This document shows positions 24,294 through 33,407 of a stretch of DNA of 37,084 bases, piece after piece; the first letter of the stretch is position 1, and each line of letters opens with the position of its first letter. The stretch comes from Candidatus Kuenenia stuttgartensis (GTDB lineage: Bacteria > Gemmatimonadota > Gemmatimonadetes > Gemmatimonadales > Gemmatimonadaceae): the NCBI GenBank assembly GCA_943330235.2, contig CALQGY020000024.1, forward strand, positions 1 through 37,084, read 5' to 3'. The notes beneath the pieces were generated by a model. It had not been told where the DNA came from, ran no database searches, and saw nothing but the letters and a program-made list of their open reading frames with translations. A program made the translations under genes and the position numbers.

Positions 24294-27200
24294 ATGCACC
24301 TCCGAGCGATCATTCATCGCTTGGCCGTCGTCGTTGCAGTCCTCTTGTTGGCCGTCCCGACCCGTGCGCTGTTCGCACAGACGGGCACCATCAGCGGAAA
24401 AGTGACCGATGCCGCCACAAAGCTTCCCATTGCCGACGCACGCGTGCTCGTTCGCGGCACCGCGTTCGAAGCACAGACCAACAAAGACGGCGAGTACCGG
24501 ATCACCAACCTGAAGCCAGGCGCGACGGGCATCTCGGTGTTCCGCATTGGCTACAAGTCCGCCAGCGACACGGCACGCGTCGGCGCGGGCGCAACGGTGA
24601 CGCTCAACATCAGCATGACGCAGTCGGTCATCAACCTGAGCGAAGTCGTCGTCACCGGCACGGCCGGCAACCAGGAGCGCAAGGCGCAGGCCGCCTTGGT
24701 GGCCACGGTGTCTGCGGCGGACGTCATCAAGGACGCGCCCATCACGAGCGTGGCCAACCTGCTGCAGTCGCGCGTCCCGGGCGTGGCGCTGAGCGCGCAG
24801 TCCGGCACCGCCGGCGCGGCGACGACCATCCGCATCCGCGGCGCGTCGTCCATCAACTTGTCCAATCAGCCGCTGCTCTTCATCGACGGCGTGCGGATCA
24901 ACGAAGGCCAGATCGCGTCGGGACAGAGCGGTCAGGTGTTCGATCGCATGAACGACATCAATCCCGAAGAAATCGAGAGCATTGAAGTCGTGAAGGGCCC
25001 GGCCGCCGCCACGCTGTACGGCGCCGACGCCTCCGCCGGCGTGATCCAGATCATCACCAAGAAGGGGCGCCCGGGTGCCAGCTCGTTCGCCCAGACGCTG
25101 CGTATCGAGTCGGGCTCGTCGGACCTCGGCTACACGCCGCCGGACAACTACGGCGCCTGCACCGCGGCGTTGATCCTGTCCACCAGCACCAACCCGCTCT
25201 GCCGTGGCAAGAACGTCGGCGATCTCGTGCGCGACAACCCGCTGATGCGCTACGGCGCGTTCCGTAAGGGCTCGGACAAGGTGATCAACTGGAGCGCGCG
25301 CGGCGGTGGCCAGAACTATGGCTACGCCCTGTCGTACGGCTCGGACAACACCTCCGGCACGCTGCCGAACAACCGTTACAACCGCTACAACGTGCGCACG
25401 AACGTGAACTACGTCGTGAACTCGAAGTTGAACGTGGAAGCGGGCCTCGGGCTCACGCAGAGCCAGGTTGACCTCCCGGACAACGACAACAACACGCAGG
25501 GCTACCTCGGTGGCGGCCTGCTGGGCAGCCCGCTCACGCGCAGCGACGCGGCCAACCAGCAGCTCACCGCTGATGGCTGGTACCAGCCCTCGCGTCACCT
25601 GAACGCCATCTCGTCCATCCAGCGTCGCCTGCTCACGCACCGCGTGACGACGAACATCACGGCCAACTACCAGCCGTTCGAGTGGTTCAGCAACCGCTTC
25701 ACCGGCGGTATGGACTTCGCCGCGGACAACCAGCGCAGCTACTTCCCGAAGAACGACAGCCTCTGGTACGGCGGCCTCACCGACGGCGGCAGCAACTCGT
25801 CGCAGTCGCGCGATGCCGAGCGCTACACGTTCGATTACCTCGGCAACATGAAGAAGGGATGGGGCGCGGATTGGGAGACGAATCTCTCCTTCGGCCTCCA
25901 GGTCATCTCGTCGCGCAACGCGCTGCTGACGTCCACCGGTATCGGCTTCGTCACCAACGCCAACAACTCGATCAGCTCGGCCGCGACCACGACCGGCGGC
26001 GGCGGGTTCACCGAACAGCGTCAGTTCGGCTACCTCACGCAGCTGCAGATCGGCAATCAGAACAAGCGCTTCGTGCAGTTCGGCATGCGCGTGGACAAGA
26101 ACTCGTCGTTCGGTCTCAATGCCCCGGCGTTCTACCTGCCCAAGATCGGCGGTAGCTGGGCCATCTCCGAAGAAGATTTCTTCCAGTCGTTCTCGAAGTA
26201 CGTCAACACGCTGCGCCTGCGCGCCGCGTGGGGCACCACGGGCCGCTCGCCGAATCCGGGCGACGCGCTCAACACGCTCGTGTCGGCCGCGTACAACATC
26301 ACCGGCAGCACGACCGCCGGCGCCATCCCGGGTAACCCGGGTAACGCCAACCTCAAGCCGGAACGCGGCGCGGAATTCGAAGCAGGCCTCGATGCCGGCT
26401 TCTTCAGCAACAAGGTCTCCGCGGAACTCACGTACTTCAAGAAGACCACGAACGACCTGATCATCGCGCGTCCGATCCCGCCGTCGCTGGGCTTCTCGTC
26501 CAACCCGCTCCAGAACATCGGCTCGGTGGTGAACAGCGGTCTCGAACTGGCCCTGAACATCAGCGCGCTCAACACGAAGAACGTGCGCTGGGACATCCGC
26601 GCCGGCGCCAACACGCTGCACAACGAGCTCACGAGCCTCAGCAACGCGGACGGCCCGGTGCTCCCGTTCGTCCTCGGCGGCGCCGGTCGTGCGCTCGTCG
26701 GGCAGCAGCTGGGCGTGTTCGTCTCCAAGAAGATCCAGTCCATCGACCTGGCCACGAAGAAGGTCATCGTCAGCGACACGCTGACGCCGATGGGCAACCT
26801 CTTCCCCACGCTCGAGTGGAACCTCACCAACACGGTGACGCTGTTTAAGAGCCTCCGCGTCAGCGCGCTACTCGACGCGAAGCGCAATTTCATGGTGCAG
26901 AACAACACGGCGTTCTTCCGTGAAACGCAGCTCGTGCGCTCCAACCTGCGTCTCGACACGCTGGCGTTGTCCCCCACAGAGCGGCTGCGTCGCTTCGGCA
27001 ACCCCACCCCAGGCCAGCCGGCGTTCGTGACCACGAAGGGCAATTCCGCCACGGTCAACGACGTGATCGACGGCTACCTCGAGAAGGGTGACTTCATCCG
27101 CCTCCGCGAAATCTCGGCCACGTACACCGTGCCGAACTCGGTGGCCAAGCGCATGGGCGGCTACATCGACGGCCTGTCCGTCACGCTCGCGATGCAGAAC

Positions 27201-27332
27201 ATCAAGCTCTGGACCGACTACTCGGGCGCGGACCCCGAGGTCAACGCGCAGGCTGGCGCGTTCTCCCGCCAGGACTTCCTGACGCTGCCGAACCCGAAGA
27301 AGACCGTTCTTCGCTTCAATTTCAACTTCTGA
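24294..27332 (+). CDS. SusC/RagA-family TonB-dependent outer-membrane transporter
   Basis: A 1012-residue outer-membrane transporter that, with its SusD partner, takes up glycans or peptides using TonB energy. Signal peptide 1-28 ends at LFAQ. Residues ~31-110 are a carboxypeptidase-regulatory-like domain (GTISGKVTDAATKLPIADA). The plug follows (~115-255) with SusC hallmarks: VVVTGTAGNQERK, TTIRIRGASSINLSNQPL, LFIDGVRIN and KGPAAATLYGADASAGVI. The remainder is the 22-stranded barrel, ending in Phe (FNFNF). AAGGAG at 24283-24288 sits five bases from the ATG. SusD begins 7 bases after the stop. No glycoside hydrolase is nearby, so peptides or another polymer may be the cargo. Confidence 0.95.
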   Translation: MHLRAIIHRLAVVVAVLLLAVPTRALFAQTGTISGKVTDAATKLPIADARVLVRGTAFEAQTNKDGEYRITNLKPGATGISVFRIGYKSASDTARVGAGATVTLNISMTQSVINLSEVVVTGTAGNQERKAQAALVATVSAADVIKDAPITSVANLLQSRVPGVALSAQSGTAGAATTIRIRGASSINLSNQPLLFIDGVRINEGQIASGQSGQVFDRMNDINPEEIESIEVVKGPAAATLYGADASAGVIQIITKKGRPGASSFAQTLRIESGSSDLGYTPPDNYGACTAALILSTSTNPLCRGKNVGDLVRDNPLMRYGAFRKGSDKVINWSARGGGQNYGYALSYGSDNTSGTLPNNRYNRYNVRTNVNYVVNSKLNVEAGLGLTQSQVDLPDNDNNTQGYLGGGLLGSPLTRSDAANQQLTADGWYQPSRHLNAISSIQRRLLTHRVTTNITANYQPFEWFSNRFTGGMDFAADNQRSYFPKNDSLWYGGLTDGGSNSSQSRDAERYTFDYLGNMKKGWGADWETNLSFGLQVISSRNALLTSTGIGFVTNANNSISSAATTTGGGGFTEQRQFGYLTQLQIGNQNKRFVQFGMRVDKNSSFGLNAPAFYLPKIGGSWAISEEDFFQSFSKYVNTLRLRAAWGTTGRSPNPGDALNTLVSAAYNITGSTTAGAIPGNPGNANLKPERGAEFEAGLDAGFFSNKVSAELTYFKKTTNDLIIARPIPPSLGFSSNPLQNIGSVVNSGLELALNISALNTKNVRWDIRAGANTLHNELTSLSNADGPVLPFVLGGAGRALVGQQLGVFVSKKIQSIDLATKKVIVSDTLTPMGNLFPTLEWNLTNTVTLFKSLRVSALLDAKRNFMVQNNTAFFRETQLVRSNLRLDTLALSPTERLRRFGNPTPGQPAFVTTKGNSATVNDVIDGYLEKGDFIRLREISATYTVPNSVAKRMGGYIDGLSVTLAMQNIKLWTDYSGADPEVNAQAGAFSRQDFLTLPNPKKTVLRFNFNF

Positions 27333-27339
27333 CCGCGAG

Positions 27340-28626
27340 ATGATCAGCATGCATTCGATCCGACGCGCGGTTACGCGCACCGTGGCCGGTACCGCGCTCC
27401 TCGTGAGCGCTACGGCCTGCTCCAACGAATTCCTGCAGGTGACCAACCCCAACGTGATTGACGCCGCCACGGTCGATCCGACGTCGGGCGCCACCACGCT
27501 GGCGCTGTCCGCCCAGCAGAACTTCGCGACCGCACTGGGCTGGATGGCCCTGTACAGCGCGTGGTTCACGCAGGAAGGCAACATCTCTGACACGTTCCCG
27601 ACCCGTAACGAGTTCGGCTACCGGACCGTGTCCGATCTCAACAGCTCGCTGCAGTCCGACGTCTGGGCACCGATTTCGCTCGCGGCCGCTTCGGCCAAGA
27701 TCGTCCTCGATCTCACGCTCCCGACGCCCACCACCAACATCAACTTCGCCCGCGCCGCAACGTTCCGCGGCTACGCGATCCTGATGATGGCGACGGACTT
27801 CTGCACGGGTTCCCTGTCGTCCGGCCCGGAGCTCACGACGGCGCAGATGCTCGACTCGGCGTCGTACTGGTTCGGCAAGGGTATCGACATCGGCAAGGCC
27901 AACGCCACCACCGACGGTATCGCCCTCGCCAACGCCGCACTCGTGGGTCGTGCCCGCGCGAAGCTGCAGAAGGGTGACGCGGCCGGTGCCCTCGCCGACG
28001 CGAACGCCGTGCCGGCCGGCTTCAACTTCGACATGCGCTACACGGACGATGCGAACAGCCGCACGCGCCTGTCGAACCAGATCTACAACTTCACGTTCAA
28101 CCGCCCCGCGATCAGCGTGGCGCCGCTCTACCGCACCACCGACCCGCGCGTGCTGTTCAAGGCCCCCGTTGCCGGCATCCCCGGCTCGCAGGGTCTGACC
28201 ACACTCGTTGGGCAGGACGCGGTGCCGGGTGGGTTCTACCAGCAGTTCAAGTACTCCGGGTTCGCGTCGTCCATGCGGTTGGCCTCGAAGCTCGAAGCCG
28301 ACTACATCGCCGCCGAGGCCTCGAAGGACGTGACGCAGCAGCTCACGCTCATCAACGCGCGCCGTGCCGCCAACGGCCAGGCCGCGTATGCGGGCGCCAC
28401 CGACGCAACCAGCGTCTTGGCCGAGCTGTTCTTCCAGCGCGCGTTCGAGTTCTACCTTGAAGGCAAGCACCTGGCGGATTTCCGCCGCGCGCCGGCCGCC
28501 ACCCCCGGCGTCACGGCGTCGGGCGCGGCCTACTTCAAGCCGGGCTACGCGAACACGGGCACGCAGACCTGCTACCCGCTGCCGCGCGCCGAGCGTGACA
28601 ACAACCCGAACATGAAGACGCCGTAA
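27340..28626 (+). CDS. SusD/RagB-family outer-membrane lipoprotein
   Basis: A 428-residue substrate-binding lipoprotein that caps the SusC transporter. The lipoprotein signal is residues 1-26 with lipidation at C27 (LVSATACSNEFL). The N-terminal FLQVTNPNVID and the C-terminal segment LAELFFQRAFEFYLEGKHLADFRR are typical of SusD/RagB. The helical TPR-like core is recognisable (LANAALVGRARAKLQKGDAAGALADA). The start could be ATG 27340 or ATG 27349; both keep the signal peptide. It is in one operon with the upstream SusC and closed by the strong hairpin at 28649-28682. Confidence 0.93.
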   Translation: MISMHSIRRAVTRTVAGTALLVSATACSNEFLQVTNPNVIDAATVDPTSGATTLALSAQQNFATALGWMALYSAWFTQEGNISDTFPTRNEFGYRTVSDLNSSLQSDVWAPISLAAASAKIVLDLTLPTPTTNINFARAATFRGYAILMMATDFCTGSLSSGPELTTAQMLDSASYWFGKGIDIGKANATTDGIALANAALVGRARAKLQKGDAAGALADANAVPAGFNFDMRYTDDANSRTRLSNQIYNFTFNRPAISVAPLYRTTDPRVLFKAPVAGIPGSQGLTTLVGQDAVPGGFYQQFKYSGFASSMRLASKLEADYIAAEASKDVTQQLTLINARRAANGQAAYAGATDATSVLAELFFQRAFEFYLEGKHLADFRRAPAATPGVTASGAAYFKPGYANTGTQTCYPLPRAERDNNPNMKTP

Positions 28627-28648
28627 GTCGACGTGTTGGGTGATGACA

Positions 28649-28687
28649 AAACGGGCGCCGGGATTCTTCCCGGCGCCCGTTTCGTTT
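28649..28687. terminator. Intrinsic terminator after SusD, bidirectional
   Basis: A perfect 15-bp stem (28649-28663 with 28668-28682), loop TTCT, flanked by an A-run on the left and TTCGTTT on the right. It lies between the convergent SusD and DUF4249-like genes and is the most classical terminator in the window. Confidence 0.85.
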
Positions 28688-28704
28688 CCCGCATCACATA
28701 GTGT

Positions 28705-29661
28705 CTACTTCTTCACGACCACCACGCTCGTGGTGTCTGCGGCAAATGCGGTGAAGACGCCGAGGCCGCCAACGATATTCGTGAACGGTTCGTTGAGATC
28801 GCGCGAATCCTGCTGCAGCGTCGCGTACAGCTGCGCGTACTCTTCGTTCACGCGCCACACGTTCACGACGTAGCGACCGTAATACGGGAGCCCCAGCGCG
28901 TTCACCGGCAGGCTGTCCGCCGCCGTGGGCGGAAACACGATGCGACGACGCCCGCGAATGCCGCCGGGGAAGTCGAACTCGATGGCCGTTGGCGTGGCTT
29001 CGACATTCTCGAGGGTGACGAAGTACAACGCCCCCGCGGTGCGCGTCCAATGCACCTGCGTGACCGCGGACGAGAAATCGGGGCGGTTACCCGGTCCGCC
29101 GGGACCACCGGGGCCGAACGTGAACGTCGGAATCGTGAGCGTTGACGACGCCACGCGCGCGCCGGACGGACGAATGGGCACGACGGTCCGCGCCGACAAC
29201 GTGCGCCCGCCGGCGGTCGCTTCCAGCGTGAACACATCGCCTTCACGCACGGTGAGATTGGTGCCGTTGTACTGGTAATAGCCGCTGTCACCGGCCGACT
29301 TCGCGAGCGCATAGCGCACGCCGCTCTTCACCAGCACCACGGTCGCGTCATTGATGGGCTGCGCGGCCGCGGCCGTTGTGGTATCCGATGTGCCGATGGG
29401 TGCCGTCCACGTGAGGCGGATGTCGTTCACGGGCAGCCCCGCGTACAGATACGCGCGAACGACCGCGTCGCGCTGTTCCGGTGACGTGGCACTGGGATCG
29501 CCACAGGCGCCAGCGAAGAGACCCGCGACGACGACGGCGGCACTCGCCAGCGACGCCGCGCGACGACGTGGCGCCAGCACGCTGCCGGTGATGGCATGGC
29601 CGGTGATCGCATCGCCGGTGATGGCATGGCCGGTGAGGGCCTGGCCTGTTGAGGCGCGCAT
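28705..29661 (-). CDS. DUF4249-like lipoprotein, partner of the adjacent TonB receptor
   Basis: A 318-residue exported protein that resembles DUF4249 proteins, which in Bacteroidota are coded next to TonB receptors. A hydrophobic segment ends in a lipobox-like LFAGAC (Cys53). It is preceded by an unusually long N-region of GHAIT-type repeats encoded by a 15-bp tandem repeat. Beta-strand-rich sequence follows, with a GPGGPGGPGN loop near residue 185. The ATG at 29661 shares its first base with the receptor stop (TGATG) and has GAGGA nine bases upstream. A GTG about 26 codons in would give a normal-length lipoprotein signal and is a serious alternative. It is probably a surface or periplasmic accessory of the receptor; cargo unknown. 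Confidence 0.7.
   Translation of the reverse strand: MRASTGQALTGHAITGDAITGHAITGSVLAPRRRAASLASAAVVVAGLFAGACGDPSATSPEQRDAVVRAYLYAGLPVNDIRLTWTAPIGTSDTTTAAAAQPINDATVVLVKSGVRYALAKSAGDSGYYQYNGTNLTVREGDVFTLEATAGGRTLSARTVVPIRPSGARVASSTLTIPTFTFGPGGPGGPGNRPDFSSAVTQVHWTRTAGALYFVTLENVEATPTAIEFDFPGGIRGRRRIVFPPTAADSLPVNALGLPYYGRYVVNVWRVNEEYAQLYATLQQDSRDLNEPFTNIVGGLGVFTAFAADTTSVVVVKK
29584..29658. repeat. 15-bp tandem repeat coding the N-terminal leader of the DUF4249-like protein
   Basis: Units at 29584, 29599, 29614 and 29629, consensus gccggtgatggcatg, with units 1 and 3 identical. A degenerate fifth copy runs to the start codon. On the coding strand they give repeated His-Ala-Ile-Thr-Gly before the signal peptide. 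Confidence 0.85.
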
Positions 29662-32180
29662 CAGCGGGATCCTCGCGACTGCCGGTCACGCAAACCGCGC
29701 AGCGTGAGCTTCACATCAATACTGGGCGTGAAGCCCAGCTGCGACACGTCCGTGAGGGTCATGGGCGTCGTGCTCAGGTCGAACTTGCGGAATGACACGT
29801 TCTGGCGGTTGGTGATGTTGTAAAGCGACACCCCCAGGCGCCAATCGAACGCGCCGTCGGTGTGCATGATGCGCGACGCACCGAGATCGGCACGTTGATA
29901 CGATGGCAGCCGCTGACTGTTCTTGTCGCTCACGTTGATGTACGTCTGCATGCGGCCATCCAGCAGTTTGAGCTGATACTGGCTGATGGGCGCCGTATAC
30001 GGCCGCCCCGAGCCGTACAGCGCGGTCGCGGACAGCTCCCACTTGCCCACCTGCCACGAGCCGAAGCCTTTCAGCTCATGCCGTTGATCCAGCGAGCTTG
30101 GGAACTCCTGACCGAGGTCCACGTTCTCGAAACGGTTGCTGGTCTTGGCCAGCGTGTAGCTGAGCCATCCGGTGACGGCGCCGAGCTTTTTCTCGAGCAG
30201 GAATTCGAGACCGCGCGCGTGGCCGTCCCCCAGGAAGAAGAACGAGCCCGTGTTCACACCAAACGCCTGTCGATAGCGCCGCGAGAACAGCGTCGCGTGT
30301 TCCAGCGTCTTATCGTACGCCTCCACGTTGAGCGCCCACGCCGGACGGTCGTACAGGAAGCCCACGATGGTGTGCGTGGAGGCCTGCGGCAACAACGTGG
30401 TGTCCGCCAGCAGCCAGAAATCGCGACTGCCTTGCAGCACGTCTTCGTTCTCCACGCGATTCACAAACTGGTGATAGCGCCCCCACGCGCCCTTGAGGCG
30501 AAGCGCCGGCGTGAGCTGCCACCCCGCGTTCACCCGCGGTTCGGTATACGTCTGGCCGGTCGCATCGTAGTGGTTGGCGCGTACACCGGTGGTCACGTCC
30601 ACACTCGGCACGGGCGTCCACGTGTGCTGCAGATACACCGCGTCCATCGTGGAGCGACCATCGCGCGTCGTGTTGCGGTTGCGCTGCAACGTGTCGGTGG
30701 TCCCCACGTTGAACGCGTACGTGACGTGATTGGTGGCGTGCCAGACGCCAAACTCCACGCGCGACCACGAGGCGAGATCGACCACGTTCTCCAGCCGCGC
30801 GGTCAGATCCTCCACGGTGTTCGCTTCGGTGAAGCCGAAGTTGAACCGCGCGCCGCCGGATGGCAGCCCGCCACTCGCGGTGCGGTCGCCATCGCTGGTG
30901 TAGCGCGATGATGCCACCATGGCGTCGGAGGTGATGCGGTCGTTCCACTGCCGGAACCAGCGCCCGCTCGCGCCCTGATTGCCCCACACCGTGAGATCGT
31001 TGAGCGTGGGCGTATCGGTGGTGGTAGTCGGTCCGGTGGGGTTGAAGCGCGAGAACCCACCGCCCACGGCTTGCGACTGGTCGAGATTGTCGAGGCTGCG
31101 ATAGACGCTCACCGTCGCCACATCCTTGCTGGTGGGCCGATAGGTGAGCTTGGTGTTGAAGTCGTAGAAGTAGAACGACGGATCCACCTGCTGCGCCTGG
31201 AAGCGCCCACCAGGTCCACCAAAGCGGCCACCGGGGCCGCCGGCGGCGCCTGCGCCGGTAGACGTAGATCCCTGTCGCGCGAAGCTGAACAGCTTGGAGT
31301 AGAGGCTGCTCTTGATGACGTCCGTATACGAGCGACGCCCCGAGATGAGCACACTGCCGCGCCCCAACGGAATTTCCAGTACGCCGCGCGCGCTGAGTAA
31401 GCTCACACCACCGCTGGCGCGCATCTGATGCTCATCGCCGGCCTTGCCGGTCAGGTCCAGCACCGACGACACGCGGCCGCCGTAACGCGCGGGAAAACCG
31501 CCGGCGTAGAGCTGAATGTCCTTGAGCGCGTCGGTGTTGAACGCGCTGAACAATCCGAAGAAGTGGTCCACGTGATAAACCGTCATCCCGTCCAACAGCA
31601 CGAGGTTTTGATCGGGCGTGCCGCCGCGCACCGACAAACTCGCGGTGCCGTTGCCCGCACCGGCCACGCTCGGGAGCATCTGCAGCGTGCGAAAGACATC
31701 GGCTTCACCAACCGACGGCATGGCTTCGACCTGCGCGGTGGAGATAGCCTGCACGCTGGCATCGCGCCCGATGGCGACCACCGTCGGCGCCTCGTCGGTG
31801 GGCGCCCGCACGGTGGCGGTGGCCAGTTGCACGACCGCCTTGGCCATGGGAATGACCAGCGGCCCCTTGAGGGTATCCGTGACGATCTTCACGGTGGTCA
31901 GGCGATAGCCCACGTACTGCACGCGTACCGTCTGCGCGCCGGCCGTCACGCCGAGCAACGTGAAGCGCCCGTCGGCGTTGGTTTGCACCGCACGCGGTGA
32001 CGACAGCACGCCGACCCGCGCGTTGGGCAGCACCTCACCCGTCGCCGAGTCGCGCACCACGCCCACGAGCGTGATGGTTTTCGCGGGTGGTGCTTGTGCG
32101 AGGAGCCGGCAGGGCGAGGCGGTGGAGCACACGAGCGCCGCGAGCAGCGCGGGCGCCACGCCGAGGGACCGAGACATCAT
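29661..32180 (-). CDS. TonB-dependent receptor with carboxypeptidase-regulatory-like N-terminal domain
   Basis: An 839-residue outer-membrane receptor. Signal peptide 1-29 ends at RLLAQ. Residues ~37-115 are a regulatory-like beta sandwich (TLVGVVRDSATGEVLPNARVGV). A plug domain follows (SVRGGTPDQNLVLLDGMTVY, GGFPARYGGRVSSVLDL), then a barrel to the end. A Gly-rich loop repeating GGPGGRF lies in the barrel region (around 31195-31260). The frame is open to 33266, but everything beyond 32180 is antisense to the nitrilase gene; I choose the ATG pair at 32180/32177, which gives the signal peptide. The leader just before the ATG is pyrimidine-rich with no Shine-Dalgarno. It is coupled to the DUF4249-like gene by TGATG. 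Cargo unknown. Confidence 0.9.
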   Translation of the reverse strand: MMSRSLGVAPALLAALVCSTASPCRLLAQAPPAKTITLVGVVRDSATGEVLPNARVGVLSSPRAVQTNADGRFTLLGVTAGAQTVRVQYVGYRLTTVKIVTDTLKGPLVIPMAKAVVQLATATVRAPTDEAPTVVAIGRDASVQAISTAQVEAMPSVGEADVFRTLQMLPSVAGAGNGTASLSVRGGTPDQNLVLLDGMTVYHVDHFFGLFSAFNTDALKDIQLYAGGFPARYGGRVSSVLDLTGKAGDEHQMRASGGVSLLSARGVLEIPLGRGSVLISGRRSYTDVIKSSLYSKLFSFARQGSTSTGAGAAGGPGGRFGGPGGRFQAQQVDPSFYFYDFNTKLTYRPTSKDVATVSVYRSLDNLDQSQAVGGGFSRFNPTGPTTTTDTPTLNDLTVWGNQGASGRWFRQWNDRITSDAMVASSRYTSDGDRTASGGLPSGGARFNFGFTEANTVEDLTARLENVVDLASWSRVEFGVWHATNHVTYAFNVGTTDTLQRNRNTTRDGRSTMDAVYLQHTWTPVPSVDVTTGVRANHYDATGQTYTEPRVNAGWQLTPALRLKGAWGRYHQFVNRVENEDVLQGSRDFWLLADTTLLPQASTHTIVGFLYDRPAWALNVEAYDKTLEHATLFSRRYRQAFGVNTGSFFFLGDGHARGLEFLLEKKLGAVTGWLSYTLAKTSNRFENVDLGQEFPSSLDQRHELKGFGSWQVGKWELSATALYGSGRPYTAPISQYQLKLLDGRMQTYINVSDKNSQRLPSYQRADLGASRIMHTDGAFDWRLGVSLYNITNRQNVSFRKFDLSTTPMTLTDVSQLGFTPSIDVKLTLRGLRDRQSRGSR

Positions 32181-32411
32181 GGCAGGAGGGCAGGAGCCGG
32201 CAGCCTCCAGCCATCGCTGGGTCGACACACCGGCCGGACAGAGGCATAACACCAGCCGACGGCCCAACCCTATGCGAACCGGGGCGTCGCCACGCGCGCA
32301 CCACGACGCCGTACCGATCCTACGTAACACGCGCATATTCCTCGGCAAGACCGCGTCCAGCGCATAACGCACCAGCCGCCCCACCCTCCCCCATCGCCCG
32401 CACCAACGCCC
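32181..32411. promoter_or_regulatory. Divergent intergenic region between TonB receptor and nitrilase
   Basis: 231 bases that must hold both promoters. The end next to the receptor has a purine repeat on the plus strand (GGCAGGAG twice, 32181-32196), so the receptor mRNA has CCUCC-type sequence directly before its start. I could not define -35/-10 elements. Confidence 0.4.
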
Positions 32412-33362
32412 ATGTCCCTGCCCACCAGTCGCGTCGCGGTCGCGCAGATCGCTCCCGCTCCGTCCACGGACGTAGCCCTTGAGCGCATCGCGGAGTTCAG
32501 TGCGCGCGCCGCAAGCGAAGGCGCGAGTCTGCTGCTCTTCCCGGAGGCCTTTGTGGGAGGCTATCCGCGCGGCTCCGACTTTGGCGCCGTGGTGGGATCG
32601 CGCACCGAGGCGGGGCGCGAGGCCTTCCGTCGCTACTGGGAAGGCGCCATTGTCGTGCCGGGCCCGCAGTGCACGCGCATCGGCGAGATCGCCGCGCGCC
32701 ACACGATGTATCTCGTGGTGGGCGTCATCGAGCGGGACGGCGGCACGCTCTACTGCACCGTGCTCTTCTTCGCGCCTGACGGATCCCTGCTCGGCAAACA
32801 CCGGAAGCTCATGCCCACCGCGTCCGAGCGGCTGATCTGGGGCTTCGGCAACGGCTCCACCATGCCGGTCCTCGACACACCGCTGGGCAAGTTGGGCGCG
32901 GTAATTTGCTGGGAGAACTACATGCCGCTGCTGCGCACCGCGCACTACGCCAAGGGCATTCAGATCTACTGCGCCCCCACCGCCGACAGCCGCGAAACGT
33001 GGATCCCCACCATGCGCCACATCGCCATGGAGGGACGCTGCTTTGTGCTCAGCGCCAACCACTTCGCGCGTCGCGCCGATTACCCCGGCGAACGGCAACA
33101 CGGTGATGATCCGAACGAAGTGGTCTCGCGCGGCGGGAGCTGCATCATCGATCCGTTTGGCACCGTGCTGGCCGGTCCCGCCATTGAGGGCGAAGCGCTG
33201 CTCACGGCCGACATCGACATCGGCGCGACCATTCGCGGCAAGTTCGATTTTGATGTCACGGGGCACTACGCGCGCCCTGATGTTTTCCGGCTGCTGGTGA
33301 ATGAGGCGGATGTGCAGCCGGTGACGTTTACGGATGCGGCGCTGCCGCCCACACTCGGTTAG
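32412..33362 (+). CDS. Nitrilase-family carbon-nitrogen hydrolase
   Basis: A 316-residue cytoplasmic enzyme of the nitrilase branch of the CN-hydrolase superfamily. Nitrilases convert organic nitriles (or cyanide) to acids and ammonia. The catalytic Glu-Lys-Cys triad is visible: E45 ([14 protein letters not shown]), K132 ([12 protein letters not shown]) and C166 ([11 protein letters not shown]). The motif [10 protein letters not shown] and the [12 protein letters not shown] segment favour true nitrilase or cyanide hydratase over amidase or ureidopropionase. Length is slightly below typical nitrilases (330-370), with a short C-terminal tail. No Shine-Dalgarno precedes the ATG. It is convergent with the cytochrome gene with 27 bases between. 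Confidence 0.92.
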   Translation: MSLPTSRVAVAQIAPAPSTDVALERIAEFSARAASEGASLLLFPEAFVGGYPRGSDFGAVVGSRTEAGREAFRRYWEGAIVVPGPQCTRIGEIAARHTMYLVVGVIERDGGTLYCTVLFFAPDGSLLGKHRKLMPTASERLIWGFGNGSTMPVLDTPLGKLGAVICWENYMPLLRTAHYAKGIQIYCAPTADSRETWIPTMRHIAMEGRCFVLSANHFARRADYPGERQHGDDPNEVVSRGGSCIIDPFGTVLAGPAIEGEALLTADIDIGATIRGKFDFDVTGHYARPDVFRLLVNEADVQPVTFTDAALPPTLG

Positions 33363-33376
33363 CGCGGGCGCGACGT

Positions 33377-33407
33377 CCGTGGCGCAGACTCAGGGCCCGC
33401 GCCACGG
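33377..33407. terminator. Candidate hairpin between convergent nitrilase and cytochrome genes
   Basis: A 9-bp perfect stem (33377-33385 with 33399-33407) around the TGA stop of the cytochrome (33390-33392). A competing 8-bp stem (33362-33369 with 33395-33402) shares the right arm. No T-run; modest support. Confidence 0.4.

Noticed and set aside
24063..26621. 852-codon open frame on the minus strand across SusC
   Set aside because: Antisense to a well-supported SusC gene; composition is that of a shadow frame and no motif is visible.
29584..29658. Short regular repeats resembling a CRISPR array
   Set aside because: The 15-bp units are directly adjacent with no spacers and lie in frame inside a coding sequence.
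32181..33266. N-terminal extension of the TonB receptor frame by ~360 codons
   Set aside because: This stretch is antisense to the nitrilase, whose catalytic triad is intact; the receptor signal peptide begins at 32180.
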